Of a stretch of 64,000 bases of DNA, positions 19,016-28,646 are shown piece by piece. A program made the translations under genes and the position numbers. The notes under the pieces were generated by a model that was not told where the DNA came from, did no database searches, and saw only the letters and a list, made by a program, of their open reading frames with translations. The stretch is from Okeania sp. SIO2C9 (lineage in GTDB: Bacteria > Cyanobacteriota > Cyanobacteriia > Cyanobacteriales > Microcoleaceae): assembly GCF_010672455.1 (NCBI RefSeq), contig NZ_JAAHGO010000022.1:1-64000 (forward strand). The letters run 5' to 3'. Position 1 is the first letter of the stretch, and the number at the start of each line of letters is the position of its first letter.

Positions 19016-19659
19016 AATTAAAAGTTTTCTCCAGTAGTATATTAAAAAAATTTTAAATCGGTTTTATTTGATAACCACGATACCTAGTATCAATTATTAT
19101 TAGGTAAGCTTCAATGACTCACATCTTTTAATGATGTGACTTCTCTCAATTTTTGTAATGATGCAGATCACAATTTTGTTGTCTAGAACACTAAACTCTA
19201 GTTCTAAAAGTTAGTCACTCTTGAGCATTTTTGATGAAACATTGATACATTTCAACTGCTATAAAATAGTTCTTAATTTAATTATCAATAAATATATATG
19301 AAAAATATGCTTTTTTTATGAGTAGCATATATAAAGTAAATATTTGATCAAATGAGTATATACTTACTATCCGATCTTCTCTGATTTAAAGTTTCATAAT
19401 ACTGTCTGACTTGTGGGATGATGTAGAGATTTTATAAATTTATTACAGGAAACTATAATTACATCACCCTCAGCAATATTACTGATGTAGGCAATAATAG
19501 CTTTGATTACTTATATCTAGATATTGTAGTAGATATGCATAGATAGAAAATAGTGAGAAAAACCTTTCTTATCTAAGATTCATTATCAATATATGTCCTA
19601 ACCAACCCTTTCTTTGCTATAGTTAATTGCCCATCGAAGTCTATTAGATACCAGAAAAC
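19016..19659. other. AT-rich spacer
   Basis: No genes or distinct repeats seen; presumably the promoter region of the DUF2949 gene. Confidence 0.45.
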
Positions 19660-20178
19660 TTATTTATCCGGTTTAGGAGACTGCTTGATTTCTGATTCGG
19701 CAGATTTTAGCGCTTGGTCTAAGATAATACGAGCTTCTTCTGCTTTCTCTCTTGCTTCTCTATAACGCAAATTAGCCACAGCAAAAGTTTTCAACACCTT
19801 AAAACCATCTTTAAGATTAGCAATTTCTTCAACAGTGACAGCTTCATCTGTGAATAGTACCTCAATTGCAGAACGAATCTTTAGTGCTTCCTCTCTCGAT
19901 TCTACAACCTTAATCTTCAGCGCTGCTAGATCGCTAAGTATTTGTACTGCTTGGGCAACAGCTTCTTCTTCCTCAGAGGCAATTTCCTTTGATTCTTTTG
20001 ACTCTTTGACCTCAATAAATTGCTCCGGACTAAATCCATTTTCTAATTCTGTTAGTATTTCACCAGAGTCCATCATTTCCACAAGCTTATCCATAGCTTT
20101 CTGACGGGCCCGGGGTGACTCTTTCCCCCTAACAGTTATGATTGTATCTGGATTTTGAGGCAAGGTATAACTAACCAT
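19660..20178 (-). CDS. Hypothetical helical protein
   Basis: A 172-residue, acidic and highly helical protein. The N-terminal segment (VSYTLPQNPDTIITVRGKESPRA) is followed by an Lys/Glu-rich stretch and a long coiled-coil-like helix from about 115 to 165 (YREAREKAEEARIILDQAL). No signal peptide or membrane helix is seen. The family is not recognised. Codon use and the intact frame suggest a real gene. Confidence 0.6.
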   Translation of the reverse strand: MVSYTLPQNPDTIITVRGKESPRARQKAMDKLVEMMDSGEILTELENGFSPEQFIEVKESKESKEIASEEEEAVAQAVQILSDLAALKIKVVESREEALKIRSAIEVLFTDEAVTVEEIANLKDGFKVLKTFAVANLRYREAREKAEEARIILDQALKSAESEIKQSPKPDK

Positions 20179-20507
20179 AATTTGACTAACAATTTAGGTA
20201 TAAATATAACTAATATACAGTAAAAATAATCATACCATTTTAGACCGAGCTAGCTGTAAATAATTAATAATTTTTGCCTGCCCTAAATTATTGTTAATGA
20301 CGAGTGAAAAAAAATTGTAGTTAGCTCATATTGAACCTACTATAGCTATCCTAGATAGAATATGAACATTAGCTACATCTCAAGAGAAGTCACTCTCAGT
20401 ATTTAGATAACTAACATTTATTCAAAACTTATTTAGGACAGCTATATTACAATATTCTTATGTACTAAGTCTATGACTTAAATTATGATGTTTCAATCTA
20501 ATTAGCT
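20179..20507. other. Divergent intergenic region
   Basis: About 330 AT-rich bases between a minus-strand gene and the sensor kinase. It probably holds both promoters; no site is identified. Confidence 0.45.
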
Positions 20508-22490
20508 ATGCTAAATGGATGGCTGAAAAAACTACAGAGACTATCCCCGATTGAGAAAATACTGAGCTATTTGGATAGTGCTAACCCTACTTCTGAAAAT
20601 AGCAGAGACTTAACAAATGTTTCATATTCACAGTGGCAACATGGTTTTTTGATTGCTCGACTAAATTTAACATTGTGGCTAGCTTTTTTCTTTTTCTTGA
20701 GTAGAAGTATACTCAGTTTAATCTTCTTCATACTAGATAAATACCCTCCTTTAGAAGAGTGGGAAATTGCCAGGATTTTAGTACATTTAACCCTACTTGG
20801 TTGTATATTTCTACTACGAACTTCCTGGGGTGGTCGTCATCTTGGTCTAATATTTATCTGCTTTTCTTGGTCTGTGACTATGATCGAGCAAATTTCAGAT
20901 ACAGTTACAGGAAATGTTAATCCTGAGTTTTTTGCCTGGATGTTGACTTTCTTTTCTCTGGCAACTTTAATTCCGGTCAGATGGTTTTTACACCTAATAT
21001 CCCAGATTACTATATTAGGCTATTACTTCGGTTTCAATAAGATTCTCGGTTTAGATGTAGCACCCTTAGATGGGAATTTTATGAAGATGTGTCTGGGAAT
21101 TTTCTGGATATGTTTAATTTGTGACATTTCTGTATATTTATATGAATCTTTGCACAAAACTGAGTTTAATACTAGATTACAATTACAGGCAGCATATCAA
21201 GAACTAAATTCAACTGAGGCCAAATATCGTAGCATTTTTGAGAATTCAGTTGAAGGTATTTTTCAGTCTACACCAGATGGGCATTACCTTTATGGTAATC
21301 CTACTTTAGCTGAGATATTTGGTTATGACTCGCCAGAGGATATGATGGCAAAAGTTACTGATATTGGCAAACAAATTTATGTTAATTCTAACTCTAGAGA
21401 TGAATTTATTGATTTAATTAGCAGGGATGGAAGTGTATTAAAGTTTGAGTATCAAGCTTATCGTGCCGATGGGAGTGTCATCTGGGTTTCTGAGAATGCC
21501 AGAGCAGTGCGTGACCCAGAAGGTAATTTAATTGCTTATGAAGGTGATATTGAAAATATTACAGAGCGCAAGTGGGCAGAAACTGAAATGAAGAAAGCAC
21601 TAGAAATAGAAAAAGAATTGAATCAACTTAAATCTCAATTTATTTCCATGGCATCCCATGAATTCCGTACTCCTTTAACTACTATATTAGCTTCGGCAGA
21701 AGCATTAGAATACTATAGTCATAAATGGAATGAAGAAAAAAAACTGACTTATTTGCGTCGTATACAAGCTACAGCTCAACATATGACAGGGTTACTTAAT
21801 GATATATTAGTTATAGGCAAAAAAGAATCAGGTTATTTTGATTTTAACCCTGCACCATTAGATTTAGAAAATTTTTGTCGAGGTCTTATAGAAGATATTA
21901 AACTCAGTATTGGTAGTCAATATTCTCTTGATTTTGTGCTTCAAGAAGCCAAGGAATTAACAACAAAATTTTCTGGCAAAGATGGGATGAATATAAGTAT
22001 TTTAAATTTCCTTCAAGCGGATTCAATTCAGCAAGAACAAAAGCAACATGATGCTATCTATAATGCTCCAGCAGAATCACAAAATGAATCTAGTGAACAA
22101 ATATTTGAATTGGTTTTCATAGATGAAAAATTGTTGCGACATATTCTATCCAATTTACTTTGGAATGCAGTTAAATATTCGACCCAAGGTAGTCATATTT
22201 TTCTCAGACTTTCTTACTTAAATAACTATGCAATTTTTCAAATTCAAGATGAAGGTATGGGAATTCCAGCAGCAGAACAAAAATATTTATTTGACTCTTT
22301 CTACCGCGCTCAAAATGCTATTAATATTTCTGGTACAGGGTTAGGACTTACTATTGTCAAAAATTTTGTAGATTTACATAGAGGTCAAATTTTTGTCGAA
22401 AGTGAAGTTGGAGTAGGAACTACATTTACTGTCATATTACCGTTAAATTTAGAAAAGGAAAATATAGATGAAAAAAATTCTAGTGATTGA
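20508..22490 (+). CDS. Membrane sensor histidine kinase with PAS domain
   Basis: A 660-residue kinase. Six predicted transmembrane helices lie at about 45-225 (e.g. LWLAFFFFLSRSILSLIFF). A PAS domain starts at about 240 (KYRSIFENSVEGIFQ) with its C-terminal cap WVSENARAVRDPEG. HisKA has H384 in ASHEFRTPL. The ATPase domain has N-box ILSNLLWNAVKYS, G1 DEGMGIP and G2 GTGLGLTIV. About 70 unusual residues sit between HisKA and the N-box. The next gene starts 23 bases before this one ends, so the pair probably forms one operon and one phosphorelay. The signal is unknown. Confidence 0.92.
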   Translation: MLNGWLKKLQRLSPIEKILSYLDSANPTSENSRDLTNVSYSQWQHGFLIARLNLTLWLAFFFFLSRSILSLIFFILDKYPPLEEWEIARILVHLTLLGCIFLLRTSWGGRHLGLIFICFSWSVTMIEQISDTVTGNVNPEFFAWMLTFFSLATLIPVRWFLHLISQITILGYYFGFNKILGLDVAPLDGNFMKMCLGIFWICLICDISVYLYESLHKTEFNTRLQLQAAYQELNSTEAKYRSIFENSVEGIFQSTPDGHYLYGNPTLAEIFGYDSPEDMMAKVTDIGKQIYVNSNSRDEFIDLISRDGSVLKFEYQAYRADGSVIWVSENARAVRDPEGNLIAYEGDIENITERKWAETEMKKALEIEKELNQLKSQFISMASHEFRTPLTTILASAEALEYYSHKWNEEKKLTYLRRIQATAQHMTGLLNDILVIGKKESGYFDFNPAPLDLENFCRGLIEDIKLSIGSQYSLDFVLQEAKELTTKFSGKDGMNISILNFLQADSIQQEQKQHDAIYNAPAESQNESSEQIFELVFIDEKLLRHILSNLLWNAVKYSTQGSHIFLRLSYLNNYAIFQIQDEGMGIPAAEQKYLFDSFYRAQNAINISGTGLGLTIVKNFVDLHRGQIFVESEVGVGTTFTVILPLNLEKENIDEKNSSD

Positions 22491-23577
22491 AGATGAAAAA
22501 GTAATTTTAGAAATAATTACAGATGTTTTAGAAGCAGAAAATTTTATAGCAATAGAGGCAGAAAATGGTAGAATAGGAGTAGAAAAAGCTCTCGAAAATG
22601 TTCCAGATTTAATTATTTGTGATGTAATGATGCCAGAACTTGATGGTTATGAAGTATTAAAATTATTACGGCAAAATTTAGTAACAGAAGCAATTCCATT
22701 TATTTTTCTGACTGCAAAATCTACAAAAGCCGATTTAAGAGAGGGAATGGAATTAGGAGCTGACGATTACTTGACAAAGCCTTTTACCAGAGATGAATTA
22801 ATGAAGGCAATTAATACTAGATTAGAAAAACAAGGAACTATTCAAAGAAAAACTCAAGAACAACTAGATGAATTAAGAAGTAGTATAACTTTATCTCTAC
22901 CTCACGAACTACGCACTCCACTCAATGGAATTATTGGTTCTGCCAATTTTATTATTGAAGAGTTTCAAGAATTAGAAAACGATGAAATTTTAGAAATGGT
23001 AGAAAATATTCACATTTCTGCCCACCGTTTATATAGACTAATCCAGAATTTTTTACTATATGCAGATTTAGAGCTATTATCACGGGAGCGAGATAGATTG
23101 AAATTATTTACAACAGGTTCTCTTAGTAATCCTAAGTCAATAATTAGAGAGGTTGCTCTAGAAAAAGCAATAAGTTTTAATCGCTTAAAAGACTTAGAGA
23201 TTGCATCAGAAAATACTCATTTAAAAATTTCTGAGCCTAACTTTAGAAAAATTGTAGATGAATTGTTAGACAATGCCTTTAAATTTTCTTATTTCGGCAC
23301 AAAAGTTAAGGTAGTAGGTAGATTAGTTCATCATGTTTTTGCTGTTGATTTTATAGATTATGGCAAAGGAATGAGTGTTAATGAAATTTCTAATATCGGA
23401 GCTTATAAACAATTTAATCGTAAAATATATGAGCAACAGGGATCGGGCTTAGGTCTCAGTATTGCTAAACAAATTGCTGAATTACATAATGGGCAATTAA
23501 AGATCCAAAGTATTCCTTTAGAACAAACCACTGTAACTGTTTTTATCCCTACAAAGGTAACAGAAAAAGGCTGTTAA
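22468..23577 (+). CDS. Response regulator/histidine kinase hybrid
   Basis: A 369-residue protein. An N-terminal receiver domain has the acidic pocket (ED near 8-10), phospho-acceptor D52 in ICDVMMPELDG, Thr in FLTAKS and Lys in LTKPF. A kinase core follows: H146 in LPHELRTPLNG, N-box IVDELLDNAFKFS, DYGKGM and GSGLGLSIAKQ. The start overlaps the upstream kinase. Having receiver first and kinase second suggests it accepts phosphate from the membrane kinase or modulates it. There is no DNA-binding output domain. Confidence 0.92.
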   Translation: MKKILVIEDEKVILEIITDVLEAENFIAIEAENGRIGVEKALENVPDLIICDVMMPELDGYEVLKLLRQNLVTEAIPFIFLTAKSTKADLREGMELGADDYLTKPFTRDELMKAINTRLEKQGTIQRKTQEQLDELRSSITLSLPHELRTPLNGIIGSANFIIEEFQELENDEILEMVENIHISAHRLYRLIQNFLLYADLELLSRERDRLKLFTTGSLSNPKSIIREVALEKAISFNRLKDLEIASENTHLKISEPNFRKIVDELLDNAFKFSYFGTKVKVVGRLVHHVFAVDFIDYGKGMSVNEISNIGAYKQFNRKIYEQQGSGLGLSIAKQIAELHNGQLKIQSIPLEQTTVTVFIPTKVTEKGC

Positions 23578-24103
23578 ACTATGAGTTAATTTCTAACTGC
23601 TAATTTGATCTTCATAGTTGATAGTTCATAGTTCATAATTTATATTATATTCGGATAATTACTTATAATAAAGTTTTTGTTTGTAGTTGGGCTTTAGCCT
23701 TGGCCATACTGATATTATTGCTCAATCAAAACTACGAAGCCCTATTATAACTGTTCTACTGTAAGCGTAGCTCCCCCGAAGGGGGCACATGATATTAAAT
23801 GTATAAAACCAATTTGATCGAGCAATGTAATATTAGTAAAGAAAAGAAAAAAGGAAAAACTGAAGTTGGAATCCGTAATCAAGAACATAAAAAGGAAAAA
23901 TAATAGAAATAAGTAGATAATAGGATTGGATTCGTTCCTTTTTAGGAGTAAAATATTTATTTTTTTTTGTGGAATTTCTACATAATAATTGGTATAATAG
24001 CTTAAAATAGATAACAAAAAATATAGATGAGTAAATATATAAATAATGTTATTTATCTACTTATAGTATAATAACTTAAAATATTAATGGAAAATTACTA
24101 ACA
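23578..24103. other. Spacer containing a miniature element
   Basis: Holds the degenerate TATCATGTCCGG-family element at 23643-23794. The rest (23798-24103) is AT-rich without a supported gene. Confidence 0.55.
23643..23794. mobile_element. Miniature element, TATCATGTCCGG family (degenerate, 152 bp)
   Basis: Left end TATTATATTCGGATAATTA and right end CACATGATA are degenerate versions of the family ends. TTA flanks both sides (23640-23642 and 23795-23797). The interior carries a CTCCCCCGAAGGGGG palindrome. Confidence 0.6.
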
Positions 24104-24346
24104 ATGAAAGACAAATTACTCAATTGGTTAGATACATTTTTAGTGGCAGATGTATTTTTAGTAATAATTGGTTTTGCTTGGTTCGCGATCGCTGTGATTG
24201 GTCGTTATTCTGGAGTGGCTTTAGGTCTGGATCTTTGGCATAGATTATGGGAACCAGTATTTACTCCAGCTATCGGAATTTTGATGGGAGGTGCAATTCT
24301 CAGTGGCATAATTAAACAAATTACCAAACGTTTAAATTCTAATTAA
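24104..24346 (+). CDS. Small membrane protein, unknown function
   Basis: An 80-residue protein with two membrane segments: VADVFLVIIGFAWFAIAVIG at about 14-33, and a C-terminal FTPAIGILMGGAILSGI hairpin at about 53-70 followed by a basic tail (KQITKRL). The pattern looks like a conserved cyanobacterial hypothetical. The function is unknown. Confidence 0.65.
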   Translation: MKDKLLNWLDTFLVADVFLVIIGFAWFAIAVIGRYSGVALGLDLWHRLWEPVFTPAIGILMGGAILSGIIKQITKRLNSN

Positions 24347-24450
24347 TCAAATTTGATTCATTACTAATAAAAAAACTTTCTCCTTGTTACTTTGTTACTT
24401 TCGGCAAGTTGAGTTCACTTTTTGTCTTCCTTATTCTTCGTTTATTATTT

Positions 24451-24672
24451 ATGAAAAATTCAATTGAACAAGAAAAGTTTAACCCTTGGAATTACAAACC
24501 TTGGTGGTGTCAACCTTGGTCAATATTGTTGACAGGAATAACTATTATTAGTGGTAGTTGGTTAGTGTTTAGAATTGTTTGGTTAACAGTTATTATCTCT
24601 ATTCCAATATTGACTTGGATGGGATTTTTTATACTAATTTGGCCGAAATTAATCGCAGAATCAAGAATGTGA
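24451..24672 (+). CDS. Small cyanobacterial membrane protein (DUF6737-like)
   Basis: A 73-residue protein from the ATG at 24451. An upstream in-frame start at 24409 would add an unlikely hydrophobic run. FNPWNYKPWWCQPWSILLTG followed by two membrane helices (LTGITIISGSWLVF and TVIISIPILTWMGFFILIWP) resembles DUF6737 proteins. I recall this family from memory and could not check it. The function is unknown. Confidence 0.6.
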   Translation: MKNSIEQEKFNPWNYKPWWCQPWSILLTGITIISGSWLVFRIVWLTVIISIPILTWMGFFILIWPKLIAESRM

Positions 24673-24752
24673 TAAAAATTGATTTTTAGAGTCATATATT
24701 CAGCATAATTTAGGTGGCAAAATTTATTTTCAATAAAAATGAGAGGTTAACC

Positions 24753-24998
24753 ATGAAAAAAGTAGAATTGCATCAGTTACAAACAGAGATATTAATAGCA
24801 AGAAAAGAAGCTTTAGCGATCGAAAATCATGGTAAATTATTAGGATACTTTTATCCTATTGTGCAAAAAAATAAAGTAGAAGTTGATGCACTCTGGGAAC
24901 GTTTAGATAAAGCAGTAGAAAGGGTAATAGTAGAAACAGGATTAGATGAAGAAGGATTAGTAGAAGCTCTAGCACCAAAGAAATCAAAACAGAAATGA
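24753..24998 (+). CDS. Phd/YefM-like antitoxin
   Basis: An 81-residue protein from the ATG at 24753, preceded by GAGAGG. EALAIENHGKLLGYFYPI matches the DNA-binding beta-strand core of Phd-type antitoxins, with a helical acidic C-terminus that would bind the toxin. The stop codon overlaps the ATG of the PIN toxin gene (ATGA), the usual TA arrangement. The antitoxin frame is intact while the toxin is broken. Confidence 0.7.
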   Translation: MKKVELHQLQTEILIARKEALAIENHGKLLGYFYPIVQKNKVEVDALWERLDKAVERVIVETGLDEEGLVEALAPKKSKQK

Positions 24999-25397
24999 AA
25001 TTAGTTCTTGATGCTAATATTTTAATAGCTGAATTATTACGAAAGCGAGGAAGAGAGTTACTAAGAAATTCTCAAATGGAACTTTACTTAGCAGAAAAAA
25101 CTAAGGAATAATCAGAGTATGAGTTGATTCAACGAGTAAAAATAATAGTTAATCAAGGAAGATTAAGCGAATCTGCTGGAGAGGAGCAAATAGAAATAGC
25201 ATTGGCAATAATTGAAACTCAAATAAATTTAATGCCAATCTCTTTTTATTCTCATCTAGAAACTGAAGCTAGAAAGAGAATTCCTAGAGATCCTAACGAT
25301 TGGGAAGCTGTGGCTTTAGCATTAGTTTTATCTGCTGCTATTTGGACGGAAGATTATGATTTTTTTTTGTTGTGGGTGTGCTACTTGGATGACATAA
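24995..25397 (+). pseudogene. PIN-domain (VapC-type) toxin, two disruptions
   Basis: A PIN-domain RNase toxin starting MKLVLDANILIAELL (first catalytic Asp). An in-frame TAA at 25109-25111 follows AEKTKE, and the same frame resumes (SEYELIQRVK). The second acidic motif is present in RIPRDPNDWEAVALAL and the third in IWTEDYDFF. A run of T near 25362-25370 then shifts the frame, and the expected GCGCATWMT ending is found in the next frame, stopping at 25397. The toxin is inactive unless one of these is a sequencing error. Confidence 0.78.
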
Positions 25398-25530
25398 ATT
25401 TTGTTACTTCAGTTATCTGGTTAATATTGAATTTTATAGGTAGGTTTAGGAGGTGTTGATTAAAATTTTCAACTAACTTTCTGATCCTAAAACTGGCCTT
25501 ATTTTGGTTTAAAATTAAATAAGTGATTTC

Positions 25531-27327
25531 CTACTCCTCTACTAAACGAAAATCTAAATCAGAACAAGCTGGATTGGGAGATTCAACAACTTCAACCAGG
25601 AAAGCTTCACCTTCGCGCTCCCCTTCTGGAGAAAATCTCAAATTTTGTCCTGATGTTTCATTCGCTGGAAGATTTACTTCTTTAAGTTTTTCCAAAACTT
25701 TAGACCTAGTTGGATTATTGCCAGAATTAGATAAAGCATAAATAAAAGCTTTAGTTGCATCATAACTGGTAGCAGTACGCCAACTAACCTCTCCTCCCCA
25801 TATAGATTTTGCCCCATCTACAAATGGTTTTGCTGTTGGTAATTTTTTATGCCACGGTACTGCTAAAATCAAACCTTGAATTGCTTGCTTGCCCTTGTTT
25901 AAAGTATCGCAATTATAAAGACTATCACCACCAAGTAATTTTAATTTTTGTTTTTCTGGCAATTCATAATTAGCTGTGGCAATTTTAATTGCTGAGTGAA
26001 TTGTTTTTACATCAGCGAAGAGCATACCAGCTTTAATTTGACTTTCTACTGCTGTCTTAACTGCTAATTCTAAATAGAAGGATTGTTCCTTCAAATCTAC
26101 CTTAATAATTTCCTTGCTATTTAAGTGAAAATCAAAATATTCTTTGAGACTTAGACTATATGAACCTTGATCGTTATCAAAAATTACAACTTTTTTTATA
26201 CCTAATTTTTTAACATATTTAGCTAGTTTTTGACTCAACATTGAGTTATTAATTACTGTTCTAAAAAAAATATCACTTTTCAATTCTGTACTTGTGCTGG
26301 TGGGAGAAATCATTGCTAATTTTTGTGCTTTTCTCTGTGCTTTATATACTTCTAGTGCTGCCTTGCTAGCATTGCTAGAATTATGTCCTATAACCCCTAA
26401 AATAGACCGTCTATTTTTCACTATTTCTTGCGCAACTTTCTTGGATATTGTCGGCTCATTACTATCATTAACAATAACAATTTCTAGTAATCTAGAATTT
26501 GATGGCCGATCTTGATTAAACTTATTTTGTGCTTGGGCAACACCTCGCAATATTTCTTTAGCTATTTTACTTTCTGTATCTGCTGGTACAACCACTGCTA
26601 GAGTTAGAGGATTACCAAATTCATAAGCTCGGCTATTATTCTGATAAATCAGTGGTTCTGGTTCATTTTGATAGTCTTTGACAAGTGCGGCAAAACAATT
26701 AGCAGTTTCACTATAATTCTTGCTTTGGAATTCTTGATTACAGTTTAAAAAATTATCATTATGTTTTGTTTCATAACTATTGGAAAAGAGTGTGCGTTCG
26801 CCACTACTAAATCTTTCTCTTTCTTGCTGCTCATTATCTGGTTCAGAATCTAGAACAGGTTGAATTTTAACTCCAAAAAAAAATCCTGTTCCAATTAGTA
26901 TAGGAACGGCTAAAGTTGCTATAAACATCACCAAACTAATTGGAATTTGCTTCGACTTTTTTACATGAGAAGTTGGAATATTTATAGGTTTTTCCTTGGC
27001 TCTAAGGTATTTAAGTTTCTCTAGAGCTTTCGTATTGTTAGATTCGATTGCTAAGACCATTTCGTATGGCTTTTTCACTAGGCTTAAATTTTTCTCGATC
27101 AAACCTTTTTGAATTAAATGATCGCCATAACCGAGCAATGATTCTATATATCCCTCTTTTGTACGTTGTGGATTAATTTTGTCAGCTCGCTCATATAATT
27201 TTATTGCTTCCTGAAATTTTTGATTTTTCCGGTATGCTTCAGCCAAATGGAATAAAGCACTAAAATGATTAGGATTAAGGTCTAAAGCCATACGATAGTT
27301 GGACGATTCATTGTCTATATTTCCCTG
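25531..27327 (-). pseudogene. TPR/periplasmic-binding-protein part of a split STAND-like gene
   Basis: An open frame of about 590 residues. TPR-like repeats (NPNHFSALFHLAEAYRKNQKFQEAIKLYERA) come first. One membrane helix, LVMFIATLAVPILIGTGFFFG, lies near 133. A Leu/Ile/Val-receptor-type periplasmic binding domain follows, from TLAVVVPADTESKIAKEIL to the C-terminus. The first repeat helix is cut by a TTTTTCGGTAA-family repeat (27328-27453). Upstream, NESSNYR continues the frame to that repeat, and the ATPase half resumes at 27454. The ancestral protein was probably a membrane-spanning ATPase with an extracytoplasmic ligand sensor. The fragment could still be translated from 27291. Confidence 0.72.
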
Positions 27328-27453
27328 TTTACCGAAAAATTCTGGGTATGCGCCTCCCCTTTTAAGGGGATAAAAAAAGAGAATATTTCAGATTTCAAGC
27401 CTCCTTATTGCAGAGGTACTGATAACTGATAACTGATAACTGATAACTGAAAT
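27328..27453 (-). repeat. TTTTTCGGTAA-family repeat inserted in a coding sequence
   Basis: On the + strand it reads TTACCGAAAAATTCTGGGT, a CCCCTTTTAAGGGG palindrome, then four copies of GATAACT. Coding sequence of one gene lies on both sides. Confidence 0.8.
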
Positions 27454-28084
27454 GACGCCATCGTTTTGCTTTTTCAAAGTAGTCACAAGCGTCTGACTCA
27501 AGGTTTTCCAATTCCCATATTTCTGACTGTAGTGGGTAATATTTGACTAACCAACGACGAACAAACTCAACTGTAACTTTATACCCGTCTGCATCTAAGA
27601 AATCATTTTTGCTCAAATTCTGTTTTGCCGAATGCAGTTGATCTGTTTCTACTCCAAAACTTTTTAGTAGCTTTAATGCTTCTTCTGGTCGTGACTGATT
27701 ATTTTGCTTGGCTTTTTCTTGAGATGTTGCTACTGCTGAAAATACAACTTTTTCTGGAATCATTAATCCCTCGCGAAACCAAATTAAGCCTGCTTCACTC
27801 AACTCAATAGCATCGTCGATCGCTTTAGCTACATCTTGAGCTAAAACTTTAGTTTTGTTGTTCTCCCGTGCTTGCACGAACAGAGCAGAGCATATAGCTT
27901 GTGTGAAGTAGGGATGTCCTGCTGAAATGCTAATAATTTTGTCTATTGCTTTACTATCGTACTGTAGCAATCCAATAACAGGATTTATAATTAACCTTTG
28001 AGCACTTAATGGGTCTAACAATCCGATTCTGTGCTGAGGTGCCCTTCTAAACAACAAAGCTAGTTTTGGCAGATCGCTTGTCAT
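27454..28084 (-). pseudogene. STAND-like ATPase, C-terminal half of the ATPase region
   Basis: About 210 residues: LLFRRAPQHRIGLLDPL, ISISAGHPYFTQAICSALF (typical helical sensor/lid region of cyanobacterial AAA-like proteins), then DGYKVTVEFVRRWLVKYYP, a winged-helix end. Translation would run into the repeat at 27453 and stop at about 27395. The N-terminal P-loop part is missing; 28085 onward is non-coding repeat DNA. This and the 25531-27327 piece belong to one damaged gene. Confidence 0.72.
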
Positions 28085-28646
28085 ATTAATTATTAGTTTC
28101 TGTAGTAACGATATTTTTACTATTGCTCACTAAGATAAAAATAACCTTTTCTATATACAATTAAGGAGTTATAGCCTAGTATGGTGCGTTAATGAAATGT
28201 AACGCACCATTTCTATTTTACCGAGTGATTTTAGCCATCTAAAGTACCCTAATGGACTGACACTTATACAATGGTGCGTTACGACGGATTGTTAAATCTC
28301 TTTAACAGTCTAAATTTTAACCATCTAAAGCACCTTACTGGACTGACACTTATGCCATGGTGCGTTACGACGGATTGTTAAATCCCTTTAATAGTCTAAA
28401 TTTTACCCGTCTAACTGAGCCTACTGGCCTATTACCAACTAACAGAAAAATAACCTTTTCTATATATAGCAATATGATTTTAGTTGTGAGATATTGAAGA
28501 CTTTTGTTTAAGGGAATAGGGAATAGGTATGGAGGGAAGAAACGAATACATAAGAATAAGATAACTGCTATATTCTATGCTTTAAAGAAACACCTCAATT
28601 CTCACATCTGATTCCTAATTACTATATAATTAAAGAGTTATAAAAA
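28085..28646. repeat. Non-coding block with a hairpin and direct repeats
   Basis: ATGGTGCGTTA pairs with TAACGCACCAT at 28181-28210. A roughly 86-bp unit starting CCATCTAAAG occurs at 28235 and 28321, with a partial third near 28406; each contains GGTGCGTTACGACGG. AATAACCTTTTCTATATA recurs at both edges (28139 and 28447). Confidence 0.75.

Noticed and set aside
23745-24017. Hydrophobic minus-strand open frame
   Set aside because: Low-complexity AT-rich translation that begins inside a miniature element and has no gene-like context.
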